Below are positions 22,101 through 34,633 of a DNA stretch of 64,000 bases, in pieces (the first letter of the stretch is position 1; every line of letters begins with the position of its first letter). This stretch comes from Boswellia sacra. Taxonomy: Eukaryota; Streptophyta; Magnoliopsida; Sapindales; Burseraceae. The notes below the pieces were generated by a model. It ran no database searches. It saw only the letters and a program-made list of their open reading frames with translations, and was not told where the DNA came from. The DNA is taken from positions 1 through 64,000 of the forward strand of contig SNVD02012185.1 in NCBI GenBank assembly GCA_013180625.2, written 5' to 3'. The position numbers and the translations under genes are program-made.

Positions 22101-22983
22101 TAATTACACTTCAAAGACGATTCAGAATTACTACAAATTTATCAAGTCTTGGAAGTCATAGAGGTGTAGGAGAGATGACATGGAGGGATGAAGTATGTAG
22201 TTTTGCTAGCGTATGTATTGTTCCTTGGTAACGGTATATATTGTCGTTTCATGTGATATAAACTTGAGCATGTCAAAGAGTGCTGTTTTCACGACTTTTG
22301 ATATAAAGAACCACATTTTTTCCGATATCATTGGTCAGAATATCAATTGTGTCTAATTGGTAAAAGTAACATCATGAATCCGGATGTACACGATTTAATA
22401 AGTTTCCGTACCATTAATGTGATCGTTTTTTGGGGTGGTGGGGGGGTGGGGGTGGGGGAATCATTAGTAAGGATAAAACACAAGCAGTGATTTTGTTTTT
22501 GCATGATGAAATTTTCAATATGGATGAACACTTGAACCACTCGGGAAGGCCAATGGCTATTGACTTTTAGCGTTGCCTATAAATTGATTAACACTTGGGG
22601 TAGTAATGCATGTTACTTCTCATTGCATTGTGCATCTATCTTTGAAATATGTTACTTTCGCATATATAAGCTAATTGCAGTATTAATTGGTATGGTGTGT
22701 GCTTGTATGTATTTTCCTTGAGGCTAACATGACTTGATCATTGATGATACAAGGTGAATCAACATTTGACTTAAGCTATAAATGAGTTATACATACATAT
22801 ACATATACATATACATATATATTGATATAAAATTAGACACAATTTTCTGATCATTGACTATAAAATCTAATAGTTGGGATGATTGATGAATTGATAGTAT
22901 TAAATGTATTTTGTTGACTTTCAATCTCTGTCATTGGATTTTGTAAGATAAATAGCTAGAAATTTGTGTCAAAATATCATCTC

Positions 22984-23020
<37 letters not shown>
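19101..23020. other. Non-coding, T-rich stretch with a local duplication
   Basis: The composition resembles introns or untranslated sequence on the + strand, but no exon series was found. Blocks about 19830-20150 and 20545-20860 are diverged copies of each other, both ending with ATAGGTATAAATCTTGGTT. A 34-codon frame (19628-19732) has no recognisable relative. An (ACATAT) run (22795-22820) and an (AT) run (22986-23018) lie at the right. Confidence 0.5.
22432..22458 (+). other. G-rich run with G-quadruplex potential
   Basis: Five or more G runs of three to seven bases are separated by single T or GGT spacers. This satisfies the usual four-run pattern for an intramolecular quadruplex. It may also be a simple low-complexity expansion. 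Confidence 0.6.
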
Positions 23021-23023
<3 letters not shown>

Positions 23024-25027
23024 GAATGGAGCTTTCATCTTACTAGAACGATTTCGATCATGATACTGTGTCAAAGTCAAGGACTTTAAGAAACAAAGAA
23101 CAAGCCACAAAGGTAAGCATAGAAACATGAAATGGAGTCGCCATCCATGTTCTAAGCATGGAAAATAGTGAGAGACGACAGTTTGATTCTTTGGTTCTAA
23201 ACCTAAATTATCTTCACCTTTTGAGGAATAGGTTCAGTAAGTTAGGTATGAGATTAATCTTGCTCAGATGTAAATCTGGTCTTGAGTCGGGTTCGCTAAG
23301 TCCAATGTTTTTAGATTAATGTTTACTCTATTGATCCTAATTCATTTTAACGCACAATTGATTTTATCTTACTTAGCATGTGAGTTGTGAACATGTTATT
23401 TATACAAAGAAAGATGAAAGGAGAATGGAGTTACATTTTCAAAAAACATGGAAAAATGGAAAGAGGGATTACATCAGTTATTAAAAATGCATAAAATAAA
23501 AAGGAAAGGTAAAAGGTGTGGAAATCTTCTATTAACATCCTCTAAATGACAATAATAACAAAATAGCATGAATAAAATATTTAAAACATGCAATAAAGCA
23601 TAACTCAAGCATATGAGAACAATTACTCATGAATTAAAGCATAAAACAATGAAATCAAATCAAATCAAGCAATAAGTCCCTCATCAATTGTGAGTTCATC
23701 CATTACTCATTTGATAACAATTCACAAACAACAAGAAATTTAAGAAGAGATCATGGTATTGATTCAAAAGATTAACGAAGTCTTTAATCATGCAATTTAA
23801 ACATTATATCGTATTCATACCATTCTCTTACAATAAATCCAAAAAAACATAGAATTGACATGGCAACACCATAAAGAACAACATAATAAGATAGTATCAA
23901 AGTAATGATTCCTTAGCAACAATCATGAATCCGCCATTACTTGTCAACTCTCATGAAATCAAGCATATAAGAAAAAAGAAAAAAAGACGCATATTGCTAC
24001 CAAATCATAATTCTAATAAACAATTAAAGAAAGAGTTCACACCAAAAACAAATCATTCCTAGATTACATTTCTAATTGTGGGATCTTACATTTTAACAAA
24101 GCATGGCATATAATAATTCAATCATAACTCATATTAATATGATGATCCCTCACCATCAATTGTGAGTCCACCGTCATTCGTGAATGATCTACAAAAAAAA
24201 GAATAAGAGTAGAAAAGAGAGCATAACATAATCCCAAACATGGTTTATTTCAAAATAATGGTCACTCATCATCAATTACGAGTCCACTATCATTCATTCA
24301 TAAACATCAAGAAAGAGTAGTAGAAGAAGAAGATATCATATCACAATAAAAGCGTGAAAGAATATTGAATCCTAGCATGATTCTAACATAGCATTATAAC
24401 ATCCATAATTTAAACATGATTCTAACGTACATAATACTATATCATAAATAACCTAGGCAATATTCTAACATACATAGGCCTAAGACATGCATTCTAGCAT
24501 ACCAAACACATAAATTATCCTAAACATGATTATGCTATGTTAAGTAAACAAACATGCAGACAAAACAAAAAAAGGATGTCATTAAGACTTACTAGGATTC
24601 TAACACTACCAGAAGTAGAATCTTTACTTTGACAGGCGTCTTAGAATAATCAAAAGGGCACTTAAGACATCGAGAACTCCTCCAAGAAGATACTAATGGA
24701 AGACACTTGAAGCCTCTCAATTTCCTACTCTTCAGATTCTCTAATAACAGTTAAAGGGGTGTGAGAATCAATAGATTTCAATCCCAAGATGAACATTGAC
24801 GAGTTTCTTATATAGCTATCCCATGGGGATGGAAAATGATGCATAATCAATGTCGGATTTGTGACAACAAGTGCGCACCTATCTCTCATCTGTCCGCCTA
24901 TTGTGCTAGCCAACAAGCACGCGTCTATTTATAAGTGCAAACCTTAATTTCTGAACGTGGCTAATTTTGATACAAAACCCTAAAAGGCAGGCATTCGCCT
25001 GTCCCTAATTAGTTTTAAGGCTCTACA
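23021..25027 (-). repeat. Tat-like gypsy LTR, antisense (L1)
   Basis: The left end TGTGAATGGAGCTTTCATC and following block (ending GTGTCAAAG) match the left ends at 47799 and 54276. A second shared block contains GGTTCAGTAAGTTAGG (23232-23247). The right end GGCTCTACA gives an LTR start of TGTAGAGCC on the minus strand. A minus-strand TATA (CTATATAAG, about 24809) fits an LTR promoter. The flanks give no clear target duplication, and the left flank is an AT microsatellite. Confidence 0.65.
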
Positions 25028-25128
25028 TAAATTCTAATTTTTGCATTCTAACTCTGTTTCCTATATTTTTTCCTCATCTTGATGTATCTGTTTGGAGTTT
25101 TGATGCCTTTCAGATTCAATTCAGCAAT

Positions 25129-26445
25129 TGATAAGTGTATCTGGCTATCATCATTGGATATTAATGAGTGAGTTATATACTCACAATTTAAGTATCATTA
25201 CGCTTAATATTTTGTCAATTTTCGGGTACTTTTGTCAGTTTTACGTGTGTTTAGTGTTTGTGTAGGTTAAATAATACTGGAGTACGAATGTGGAGAATTT
25301 TAGGAAAAATATGGCAATTTGAGCAATATACAATCATTATCTTCAAATGGACAACCAACTTCTTGAATTTTTCTATATCGATATATTACGAACTAGAGAT
25401 CATGTGATATACCGTTGGAAAGCCCCATAAGTTTACTTTTTGAAGGAGTTTACTGTTTGTTAATCGGAGTCTTGCATCAGAAGTTATGCATATTTTTGTA
25501 CAAAAGGGCAAAATTGTAATGTGTAGTGTTTGGGGTATTGTAGTAAGTTTAGAATTTTGCAGTTGGCCCCTTCATTTTAGGATATCTACCATTCGGGAGA
25601 AGAACTCTTCCTTCTCTAGAGAGAGAAACTCTCTCCCCTCCTGTGGTGGTTGGCACAACAGTTTTCGGTGTCGAAAGTCCATAGTTATCGGATTTGTCTC
25701 CAACAGTCTAGTTTCTTTTTTCCCTCTTTTCAAATATGTTTGTCGTGTGTATTTTTTAAGTATGAATTAATTTCTATCTTCTAGGGTTAAAATGTAGTCG
25801 AATTATGATATTCTAGTTAATTGAATTCAATATATTAGTTATTTATTCCACGATTGTTGAGCAATTTAATTATATACTTAATGCTTATGAAGGCCTGATC
25901 AACTTTTGCATGATTTGAGATATGAATTGAGATTGAGAAGTGATATTTATATTAGTTCTTAATTATTTTGCCATAAATCAACATGAGATAAAGATATGAA
26001 AGTGTTTTTTGCAATCTTATTGATTTCTTATGCTTAATGGGTATTAATAGTCAGTTAGATGAGATAGAGATGTGATTCTGATTCATTAATATACATTGTT
26101 ATTGCTTGAGAAAGAATAACAATTATATCAGTGAAATCGATTGGCAACAATTAGGAATAAGGCTAGTATTATAGTATTTAATAACTATAGTGGATTAATC
26201 TCGATGACATCGGTACCCTAGAGAGTTGTGTCATTGTATTATTTTTTTAGTTTTGTGACTGCATTTTCTTAGTGTTAATTTTCTATTTAATCTCTTTACA
26301 AATAAAATCTCAATTTCGATTCTTTTTATTTTAAATAAGAGTTAATAAAATTTTTGTAATTAGTAATGACAGACCTCGTAGGAATGATATCTGTGCTTTC
26401 ACTTTATTACTTGTAACGATTCCGTATATTTGTGGATTTTTCGCA
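25129..26445 (+). repeat. Diverged Athila-type solo LTR
   Basis: It starts TGATAAGTGTATC and ends TTTTTCGCA. The order of landmarks matches the LTRs at 3455 and 12453: GATATACCGTTGGAAAGC, a near-terminal CCTCGTAGGAATGATATC, then CTTTATTACTTGT. No internal element sequence adjoins either side. GCAAT precedes the start and also overlaps the end, so the target duplication is ambiguous. Confidence 0.7.
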
Positions 26446-26480
26446 ATAGATATCTAAGCCATAAGCCAAATTCTAGTGCT

Positions 26481-26549
<69 letters not shown>

Positions 26550-26592
26550 GCGTGCGCACGAGGGGGCACAACACACACACACACACACACCA
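26481..26592. repeat. Compound microsatellite (TA)n-(GA)n-(AC)n
   Basis: A TA run (26481-26504), a GA run (26504-26546), a short CG-rich spacer and an AC run (about 26570-26590) follow in sequence. Confidence 0.95.
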
Positions 26593-26995
26593 TATAAACA
26601 AACTAAACTGCTTGAGTTTGTTGATGTGAAAGTGTGGCACTTTAATGAGAATTTATCAAAAAAACAAGTGTGTGCATGCCTGAAACAAGGGAGACAAGTA
26701 CATCACGAGGGCTCACCTTTTGCTTTAATTGTTTATGCTAATTGTGCTTGATAAGATGGAGAAAATTTTGTGCACTAGAAAATTTGGGCGCTAATTTGAA
26801 CACAGGCATGCGCTTATTTCAAAGCCTTGCGCCTGTCCTAGATGAGACACATGCCTATTTAGGTTGAAAACCCTATGAATAGGCATGAACCCTAATATTT
26901 CTTCTACGTCAGGTGTGCGCCTTTTACTCCATTTTTAGCCCTCTTTTTGTGTCTAAACTTTTGGTTTATTTTTCCCACTTCCCTTTTCCTTTTAT
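26593..26995 (+). other. Upstream region of PMD gene 1
   Basis: No gene is seen. The sequence resembles LTR or 5' leader DNA, with imperfect copies of GCGCNTNTNTCAAAG and GGCATGNNC, and leads directly into the PMD reading frame at 26996. A TATA box is not obvious. Confidence 0.35.
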
Positions 26996-27225
26996 GTGGA
27001 GACCAAGCATAAAGCTGGGGGTTTATACTGGAATATTCATGAGTGGTATGATAAAATTTACAACGATGCCATCATCCAGCGAATCAAAGACATTAGCTTT
27101 GAGCCCTTCGTGAAGGTTTTACCTCCTCAATCTATGAGTAGGGCTTCCATCACATTCCAAGAGCTTTGCAGTCTCGGCACTTAGTTTCTCATAAGCTCCT
27201 TTCAAATGCTTAGAGGGCCATACAG
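26996..27225 (+). pseudogene. PMD gene 1, N-terminal segment
   Basis: Plant mobile domain (PMD) proteins occur as host genes (MAIN/MAIL type, nuclear) and as transposon passengers. The frame at 26996-27184 has a PMD-like N-terminal pattern: WNIHEWYDKIYNDAIIQRI, ISFEPFVKVLPPQS, then SRASI. A stop at 27182-27184 breaks it. The PMD sequence resumes after the LTR at 28629. TACAG at 27221-27225 and 28629-28633 may be the target duplication. The upstream ATG is tentative. Confidence 0.55.
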
Positions 27226-28628
27226 GTCAGGTCACCGAATTAAGACTTGGAGAAAATGTTAGTAATCATCCAGGTAAATGACCATGGGAAAAGTTTTGGA
27301 TGATGGCAGACGATTTCTATGCTTCTAGACCTAAATACCTATTATCCTTTCAGAGATCGGTTCAGGAAGTTAGGTATGAGTTACACCCATCCGGACATTA
27401 ATCTGGCCTTCGCTATGGGTTTACTGAGTTCTAAATTCTAGATCACTAATGTTACCTTCTCTGGATCCTAAGTTTTATCATGCACACAACTACTTTTATC
27501 TTTTTATTACATATGAGATGTCAGCAGTTTATATACATACATAGAAAGAGGGAGGAGAATTGATTACATTTTCATCAAACATAGGGAAAGGGATTGAGGA
27601 TTACAATAAGTTTGCATAATAATTGCAGCAATAAAACTAAATCATCATAAAGCACTGGAGTCTCAAATCATCCCTTCATCATCAAATAATGGTATTGGCA
27701 AGCATAATTTCAATAAACTAAATTTCCACTGAATTAAGCATGACATTAATCATTAACTTGCATAATTGATGACTATCTATGTAATCAATTAGTTAACCAC
27801 TAATTAACATAGTTAACCACTAATTAACATAGTTAACCACTAATCATGGCACCAAAAGACTATTTCTCCAAGTATTTTCACCAAGATTGCTTCAATGAAC
27901 CATTACAGATCTTAAGCATGGCATAATTGACTAAATACACCTAGACTAATTATTGCTTAATTATCTCTAATTATACTTAAGCTAATCATAGCAATTAACA
28001 AAAAATAAACAGAAATTTGAATATTAGAAAAAGCTCTTAGAACCTTACTTGACTCTGATCACTATTAGAGGAAGAATCTTGATTATAGAAATCACCAAAA
28101 GACTATTTCTCCAAGTATTTTCACCAAGATTGCTTCATTTGCCTCGAACCTACGGCCAAATGCCCTTATATAGGCCTTCGAAGGGCCAGAAAATGAGTTC
28201 GTTTCCCGATGTGAGACTGTAGGTCACAGGCGCGTGCCTATAACAAGAGGAGTCACTGGGGTCCCAAGCCCTTTTAAAGCTCAAACCCTAGAGAAGCATG
28301 CCTATAAAGTTATAGGCATAATCCTTTCTTAGAGGTGTGCACCTATAATGTTGTAGGTGTCATTTTCTACTAGAGGCGCGCATTCTACTACAGGCTTGCT
28401 GCCCCTTTCTAACCCCACAGTGAACTTATTGTAAAGGTCGATTCCTGTGTGTCAATCTTAACCTTTCCTTACTGGTATGGCACCAGTCTGAAGCCTACTT
28501 GGCTTTTCTACCTTATTCTTGGTGTTTTTTCTATAGCTGAGAGAAATCCTTTGATTTAGTGTCTTTGGTTATCATCATCGGGCCTAAAAAACCATTAACA
28601 AAATTCTAGTACTTACACAAGCTCTACA
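27226..28628 (-). repeat. Gypsy LTR inserted antisense in PMD gene 1 (L2)
   Basis: The right end GCTCTACA gives an LTR start of TGTAGAGC on the minus strand. A minus-strand promoter block (CCTATATAAGGGCATTTGG, about 28165-28183) and the GGTTCAGGAAGTTAGG block (27359-27374) are shared, inverted, with 50140-51310. A 22-bp unit with AGTTAACCACTAATTAACAT is repeated three times near 27790-27845. The left boundary is uncertain by about 80 bases because homology with the 51.3-51.43 kb region runs past it. Confidence 0.65.
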
Positions 28629-29890
28629 TACAGCTCATAGAGCATTGGCAGCCATGATTGACAGGTGGATGGGCACTGCCCATACCTTACACCTTTTTAT
28701 TGGGGACATGATGATCACACCCATTGCCATGGCAATGTTGATCGATTTGTCCTTCACTGGCGAATTGCTGCCTTTCAATAATTGTCTCGCCCCTCTTAAG
28801 AAACACGTCAAGTGTATCGAGCAACTACTAGGTTATGCTCCTATTTGCAAGGGGCCAACTATGATCAGCTACATGGCTGTTAGGAAGTTCTGGGAGGGTT
28901 GGACCTGGTTGACTGCAGTGGAGGTGGAGTAGTACACTTAGAGCTTTATCTTCTGCCTTCTTACTAGAACATTGTTTTCCAACACGTGGAACAATGAGGA
29001 CATGTTCTTGCTACCTCCTTTTTAGGACGTGGACATGGTTCGTCATTTTGACTGTGAACACCCCGTATTGGACTAACTCTACTACTACCTTAACCTTGGT
29101 TGTCGTGACACCAACAGATTGGAGGCTTCACCCACTTAGTGGAGGTAAACCATCCTTCTTTCTCTTTGGTCTTTCTCATTTTATTATTTGAATGTACACA
29201 CTAACCTTCTTTTTGGTTATTGGCACATATAGGCTTATGGGTACAATATCCTTCTTGTGGTTAAGCTCTATCCAGCCTCAGGGTACCCACATGCGATCCA
29301 TTGGTCGAGAGTTGGAAGGTTAGCCAAGCCACTCATATTTATGACATGTTTCACGAGCACATCCACCATTTGACCTGGGAAAATATAAGGTAACCTTATC
29401 AGTCTTAGGTCTCATTTACACTTTTTTTGGAAAGACACTAATCTTATTTATTTGATGCAGGTGAATCAGGTAAGGAGGCTGAGTGATGACATGGAGAACT
29501 GGGGTAGTGGAGCGTGTAAGAGATTAGGTGTTAGGGCCTATGGATCATCAGATTCGACCTCCTCCACCTAATTGGATGTGCACTACTCATGCCATCAATG
29601 ATCACATGGTGCATGATTTCAGTAAGGGGCACCCTATAGCTAGTATCATCTTCCCTGCTTTTGACTAAACATATCTGGAGTGGGCACGAGCCAGGTTGCT
29701 TTCAACTTGAAGGAGTCCATATATTCAGGATGCTCCTGCTCCTCCTCCTCCTGTAGGTTCTACTTCTGGTGCCATAGGGCATTGCCAAAAGAGGGCTAGG
29801 GGTTCTTCTCCCTCTGCTACTACTTTCGAGGGTACAAAGGCTATAGCTCTTGGCATCGTGGTAGGTAATTTCCATAATGCTCTTGAGAGT
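28629..29890 (+). pseudogene. PMD gene 1, central segment
   Basis: The PMD core is recognisable at 28645-28930: IDRWMGTAHTLHLFIGDMMI, then LIDLSFTGELLPFNN and KGPTMISYMAVRKFW. After a TAG (28930-28932) the sequence degrades but still reads as PMD in other frames up to a donor-like GTAAAC near 29143. Later exon-like pieces lie at about 29230-29389 (with THIYDMFHEHIHHLTWEN) and 29461-29890. The last has a proline-rich stretch (DAPAPPPPVG) and a basic KRARGS motif, and is open up to the CACTA insertion. It is broken by stops and shifts throughout. Confidence 0.6.
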
Positions 29891-32800
29891 CACTACAAGA
29901 ATTTTTGAAATACATGTCACTTTAAAATTTGATTAATTATCGGTTCTTAGAAAAACAGTCAATTATATAAAAGTCAAACCCGCTTCTTGCAATACGTGTC
30001 CCTTGACAATGTCCTCAAAATTACACATGTGCCATTCATATATAAATAAGCTAAAATTTCCCTCTTCTTTTTGCAGCCCTAATTTAGAAATCCCGCCCCT
30101 CTTTGCATATACCCTTGAATCCCTAATCTCTTACCTTCTGAAATCCCAAATCTCTCCACTCCAGAAGCCCTATTCTCATGGAATTCCTAACTCAACCATT
30201 CCAAAATCCGTGGACTCGTTGAATCCGTAACTTATTTTGGAAAATCTCTAAGTAACTTACCATTCCCTGCCATCTCTGCAGCAAGCCTACGATTTGTAAC
30301 TATTTTGTCCATTGCTCCCTCGTCAGCTTCAGACTCTCCTTCACTTATCTCACCTAATCCTTCTGCATCTCGGCCAATAGCTCGCAGGTGTTCCTCCAAC
30401 ATTTCATCTGTTGTTTACTAGCTCCAGATTGTTCTTCTTTGTTATTTATAAACTTATTAACACGTTCTATATGTTTGGGTGATGCTTATAAACATGTTTG
30501 GTGCTTTGGTTTTGATTTAAAGTTGGCCCGTTTCAAAGAGGAAGCTGTTGGATGTCTAAGTTTTTTTCTTTATTTCTTTTAAGTTATTACTTTGAAAACT
30601 TTCTTCACCCACTCTGCCTTAGCCATTTGCTGAGTTGTTTTGTTTCATTTCATTTGTTTTTACTCTACCTGTCTGCTTCTATATGTCTCTCTCTCTCTCT
30701 CTGCCCACTATCTATTATGATCTCTTCCCATTTTCAAAGGTACACGTTTTTGTTTCATCTCTGTTTCCTCTGTTTTCACGTGTTTTTAGCTGATATATAT
30801 TCTGTGTAATTTCACTGTTCATTTCCCACTTCTCAAAGTTTAAGTTTTTAATGAAGCTAACATATCAAGTTAACAACTTTGTTTGAGTGTGACTAAGTTT
30901 AAGTTTTTATTTTCGTTTTGGGTCTGTGTATTTTGGGCTTGGTTTTTATTTTTCTTTTTATGGTTTTACTACGTAATGTTTACTTAATTTTTTGTGCTCT
31001 TATTTAGTTTTATATTTGATTCTGCTTTGACGAAACCATACATTTATAATTTTCTTTTCCACTTTCCGTTTTCACTTTTATCTATTTTCTAAAGTGGGAA
31101 ATCATGTGACTCAAACTAGCTAAAGATATGTATGCGAGCTTTAAAATTCATCTAGGTATCGAGTAGTTATTCTCCTTTCTTGATTTTCTAAACAACCAAA
31201 TGGAAAATAATAAGAAACTATTCTGAGTTGAAGATAAGGTTGTGTTTGGTTGCCAAGAAATGCGAGAAAATGGATAAGAACGGATAAACTTGAATGAAAT
31301 GGATGAATATTCATCTAGGTATGAGTTGGTTTTCCTTTGTTTTCACTGGAAACAAATGGGAAGTATAATTATGAAGAAATGAAGAAGCAAATATGAGACA
31401 TTTTTCCTCCATTTTCTTCTTCTCTCCCTTGGCTTTATGGGGTTTTGCCTTGCCTGTTTTGGGAGCCATTGTGCATCGAAGAAAGTCTCTTGTTTATTAA
31501 TTGTATTGAATGTGGTGAATTATGTTTCCTTGATATATTTTTGGAATGAACTGTGTTTCTATTCAATTGATGTATGTGCATTGGCATTATTGTAGTTAAA
31601 TGATAATGGATAGAGTAAAAATGGGATGATTTTTAGAGCTGAAAGTTGATGCTTTTTTGGCAATGAGGAAAAAATGGAAATGTTCTGTATAATTTGTAAA
31701 TTTATAACTAAATGGTTGGTAGTTAAGTTTTTTTGATGGGGTTATGATTGGTTTAGGTTCTTATACGTGTGCGACCTCTCAATAGTATGGAGAAGAGTAC
31801 AAATGGTCACAACAGGTGCTCGAAGCAAGAAAGTGCTCAAAGCATCAGTTGGATTGGGCAACCAGAAACTCGATTTACTTTTGACCATGTTGCGTGTGAA
31901 ACGGTGGACCAGGTGTGGCTAGAGACAAGAAAGCTATTAAATTCAAAGATACCGTTAGTTTTCAAGTTTGCATTAACTGTCTTCCCAAAATTTGATTTTG
32001 CAGGAAATGCTTTTTAGGATGGCTGGTCTTCCAATGGTAGAGAATTGCTTGTTTGGTTACAATAGCTGTATGTTTGCTTATGGTCAGGTATGTCCCTAAA
32101 TTCTTGGATTATTTTAATTGTTATTTTTTTAACCCCTTTTGTTTGGTAATGTGGAGTACCCTACATCAAGCTAGGGAATTTTCTTAATTCTGGGACGACA
32201 TAAACATCATGGGTGGTCTGTAAAGGGAGACTGGCAGTGAAATTTTCTTTCTTGTATCTAAAATTTGATTTGGTCTATGTAAAGATATATGTAGTCTTCT
32301 TCACTGTTGGGGTCGACAGTGTCTGAAATTATGGTATTCCAGTGTCAACTAGAACTTTTTTAAACCAAGTGCTTACAGCAATGTAGTTCCTATTTTACAT
32401 AAATTTAAGACAGTTAATATGTTTTTTCCTTATAAAGTAAAACAAATGCATAATTTGAAAGTAGCTAGTTTTTTCATGCAGACAGGAAGTGGAAAGACGT
32501 ATACAATGTGTGGAGAGATTGAAGATTTAGAAGTTAGACCAAGTCCACATCGGGGAATGACACCATGGATATTTGAGTTCTTGTTTGCAAGGATCCAAGC
32601 TGTAACTTTTGGCATTCTTTATCTGATCTATTTATATTTTTTTACCGTGGCTGGTATCCGCTTCTCTTACATCTTTCTTATTGCAGGAAGAGGAAAGCAA
32701 AAGAGAAGAGAATTTAAAATACAATTGCAAGTGCTCTTTCTTAGAGATTTACAACGAACAAATTACAGACCTCCTTGATCCCTCCGCTACTAATTTGATG

Positions 32801-34633
32801 GTGAGATAAGTTCTTCGGTAGGTAAATGCCATTTGGAATGTTTTGAGTTATTTCTCACTGTGTTATTTTCTCCAATCATAGCTAAGGGAGGATGTCAAGA
32901 AAGGAGTTTATGTGGAAAACCTTTCCGAATTTGAAGTTCAGACAGTGGGTGATATATTGAAGCTTCTAACTCAGGTTATTATCTTGGGTTGTTTTATTGT
33001 CAATTTGGAAGCAGCTGAAAACGAATGAACCCTGCATTAAACTGTTATGTTTTGTGCTTAGGGTTCTTTAAATAGGAAAGTTGCAGCTACAAATATGAAT
33101 AGAGAGAGCAGTCGGTCCCATAGTGTTTTTACTTGTGTAATTGAGAGTAAGCGAGAAAAAGATTCCACAACTAACCTAAGGTTCATAGGACTAAACCTAG
33201 TTGATGTTGCTAGTTTTGAGAGGTAAGTTTGTGCCAGTGCTAGCTGAATTATGCATGCATCAACTTGGATCTGCATTTTTTTCCTGATAATGGCCTTATT
33301 TCTACCTTTATAGGCAGAAAACTTCTGGTGCTGAGGGTGAACGTTTGAAGGAAGCTGCTAACATTAACAAATCATTGTCCACGCTAGGGTAAATTATCAA
33401 TTAGAACATCTTTTAAAACCTCTTCATATTTTTAATGGTCTCAATACGTTGTTCTCCACTAGCTAGCTGCGGTCAATGTTATGGATATCTTTTATTGTTT
33501 GCAGTTATGTAATTATGTTTTAGTGGATGTGGTGCATGGGAGGCCAAAACATGTCCCTTATAGGGATTCAAGGCTGACATTTCTTCTCCAGGTTTAATAT
33601 GAGTATATCTTCAGCTTACTTTGTTTTACATTTCATTGTCCATAATGTAACGCTTTCCACACGATGAAATGCAGGATTCTCTTGGTGGGAACTCAAAGAC
33701 AATGATAATTGCTAATGTCAGCCCTTCTGTCTGATTAGTTCGTATCATAATAAGTTAACTGACAAACTGCATTTCTATCATTTCAACTACTACACAATCC
33801 TCGAGTCAATATTAAACTTTCTGTTTTATTGCATTTTGCAACTATGCGGCTGAAACACTGAACACCCTAAAGTTTGCTCAATGAGCAAAACTTATTCAGA
33901 ACAATGTAAGCTTATTGCTATGATTAGTGCAGTGTCTAATTTCCGTGAAGGCATTAATAAAAATTTTATCTAATTTATCTTCTCTCTTCATGGGATAGGT
34001 GTAGTTACTAAAGATAAGGTGTATAGTGCTTGTATATTTTCATCTTAGCTACAGATCACATATATATTCATCAATTAAGGCATATGCAGATGATAGTGTT
34101 CTTTAAGTAAGCATTCTATCTGTGTACTTAGCTTGTAAATCAGATGCTTTGTTTACATTGTTTATTCTGCATTGTTACATTGTTTGATTTGCTACTTTCC
34201 TTGCATTGTACTGTTTGATTTGTTGACTTCCTTTTTTGATTTACTTTTACAGAATTAAATTGCCAAAAAATCAAATTCAAAAAAAAAAAAATATATATAT
34301 ATATAATACTGGGCTGATGCAAGTAAAGGGCCGATATCAGCCCAGTATTATATATTTATAATAATAAATACATGTCGGTTTTTAACACTTACATATTATT
34401 TAGACAACTTGTCACTTATAAACCCTCATCTTAGGTAGGCAAATAGCTAAGATACATGTCGGTTTTTACTAGAAAAGGGACCGACAAAAAGGCATCGACA
34501 CAAATTTGTGTCAGTTTAACCAACCGACTCGTATAGAATACACGTCAAGTCCATAAATGTCATATTGAAACCGGCATGTATACATATACATGAGGGTGAA
34601 AAACCGACATATATAAGGAATTTTCTTGTAGTG
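29891..34633 (+). mobile_element. Non-autonomous CACTA transposon carrying a kinesin gene fragment
   Basis: The ends are CACTACAAGAATTTTTG and, on the other strand, CACTACAAGAAAATTCC, the standard CACTA (En/Spm) terminus. The 3-bp target duplication AGT is perfect at 29888-29890 and 34634-34636, and the PMD frame reads across the empty site. Subterminal repeats based on TGTCGGTTTTT/CCGACA cluster in the right 300 bases (34365-34620), with weaker copies on the left. No transposase sequence is present, so mobility would need an enzyme supplied elsewhere. The cargo is the kinesin fragment at 31757-33905. Confidence 0.9.
31757..33905 (+). pseudogene. Kinesin-12 family motor-domain gene fragment, introns retained
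   Basis: KIN-12 kinesins act on phragmoplast and division-plane microtubules. Ten exon blocks with GT-AG style borders are visible: 31757-31912 (VLIRVRPL, RFTFDHVACE), 32004-32087 (NSCMFAYGQ), 32482-32601 (P-loop remainder TGSGKTYTM), 32687-32800 ([16 protein letters not shown]), 32882-32974, 33062-33222 (SSRSHSVFTC), 33314-33388 (GAEGERLKEAANINKSLSTL), 33505-33591 (HVPYRDSRLTFLLQ), 33675-33733 (DSLGGNSKTMIIANVSPS) and about 33842-33905 (ETLNTLKFAQ). Damage includes switch II DLAGSE changed to DVASFE, a one-base loss in exon 8, a TGA ending exon 9 in place of a readable join, and an in-frame TGA after KFAQ. The N-terminal extension and the whole stalk are missing. Introns show it was copied from DNA, not mRNA. 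Confidence 0.88.

Noticed and set aside
27790..27845. Three short repeats considered as a CRISPR-like array
   Set aside because: Direct 22-bp tandem units without spacers, inside an LTR of a plant genome.
30120..30380. Host gene promoter or first exon
   Set aside because: Lies inside the CACTA element and has no open frame joining the kinesin exons.
30003..30809. Frames of 64-85 codons inside the CACTA element before the kinesin exons
   Set aside because: Low-complexity Ser/Phe/Leu sequence. A donor-like site after TAGCTCGCAG (about 30387) might mark a lost first kinesin exon, but the similarity is too weak to call.
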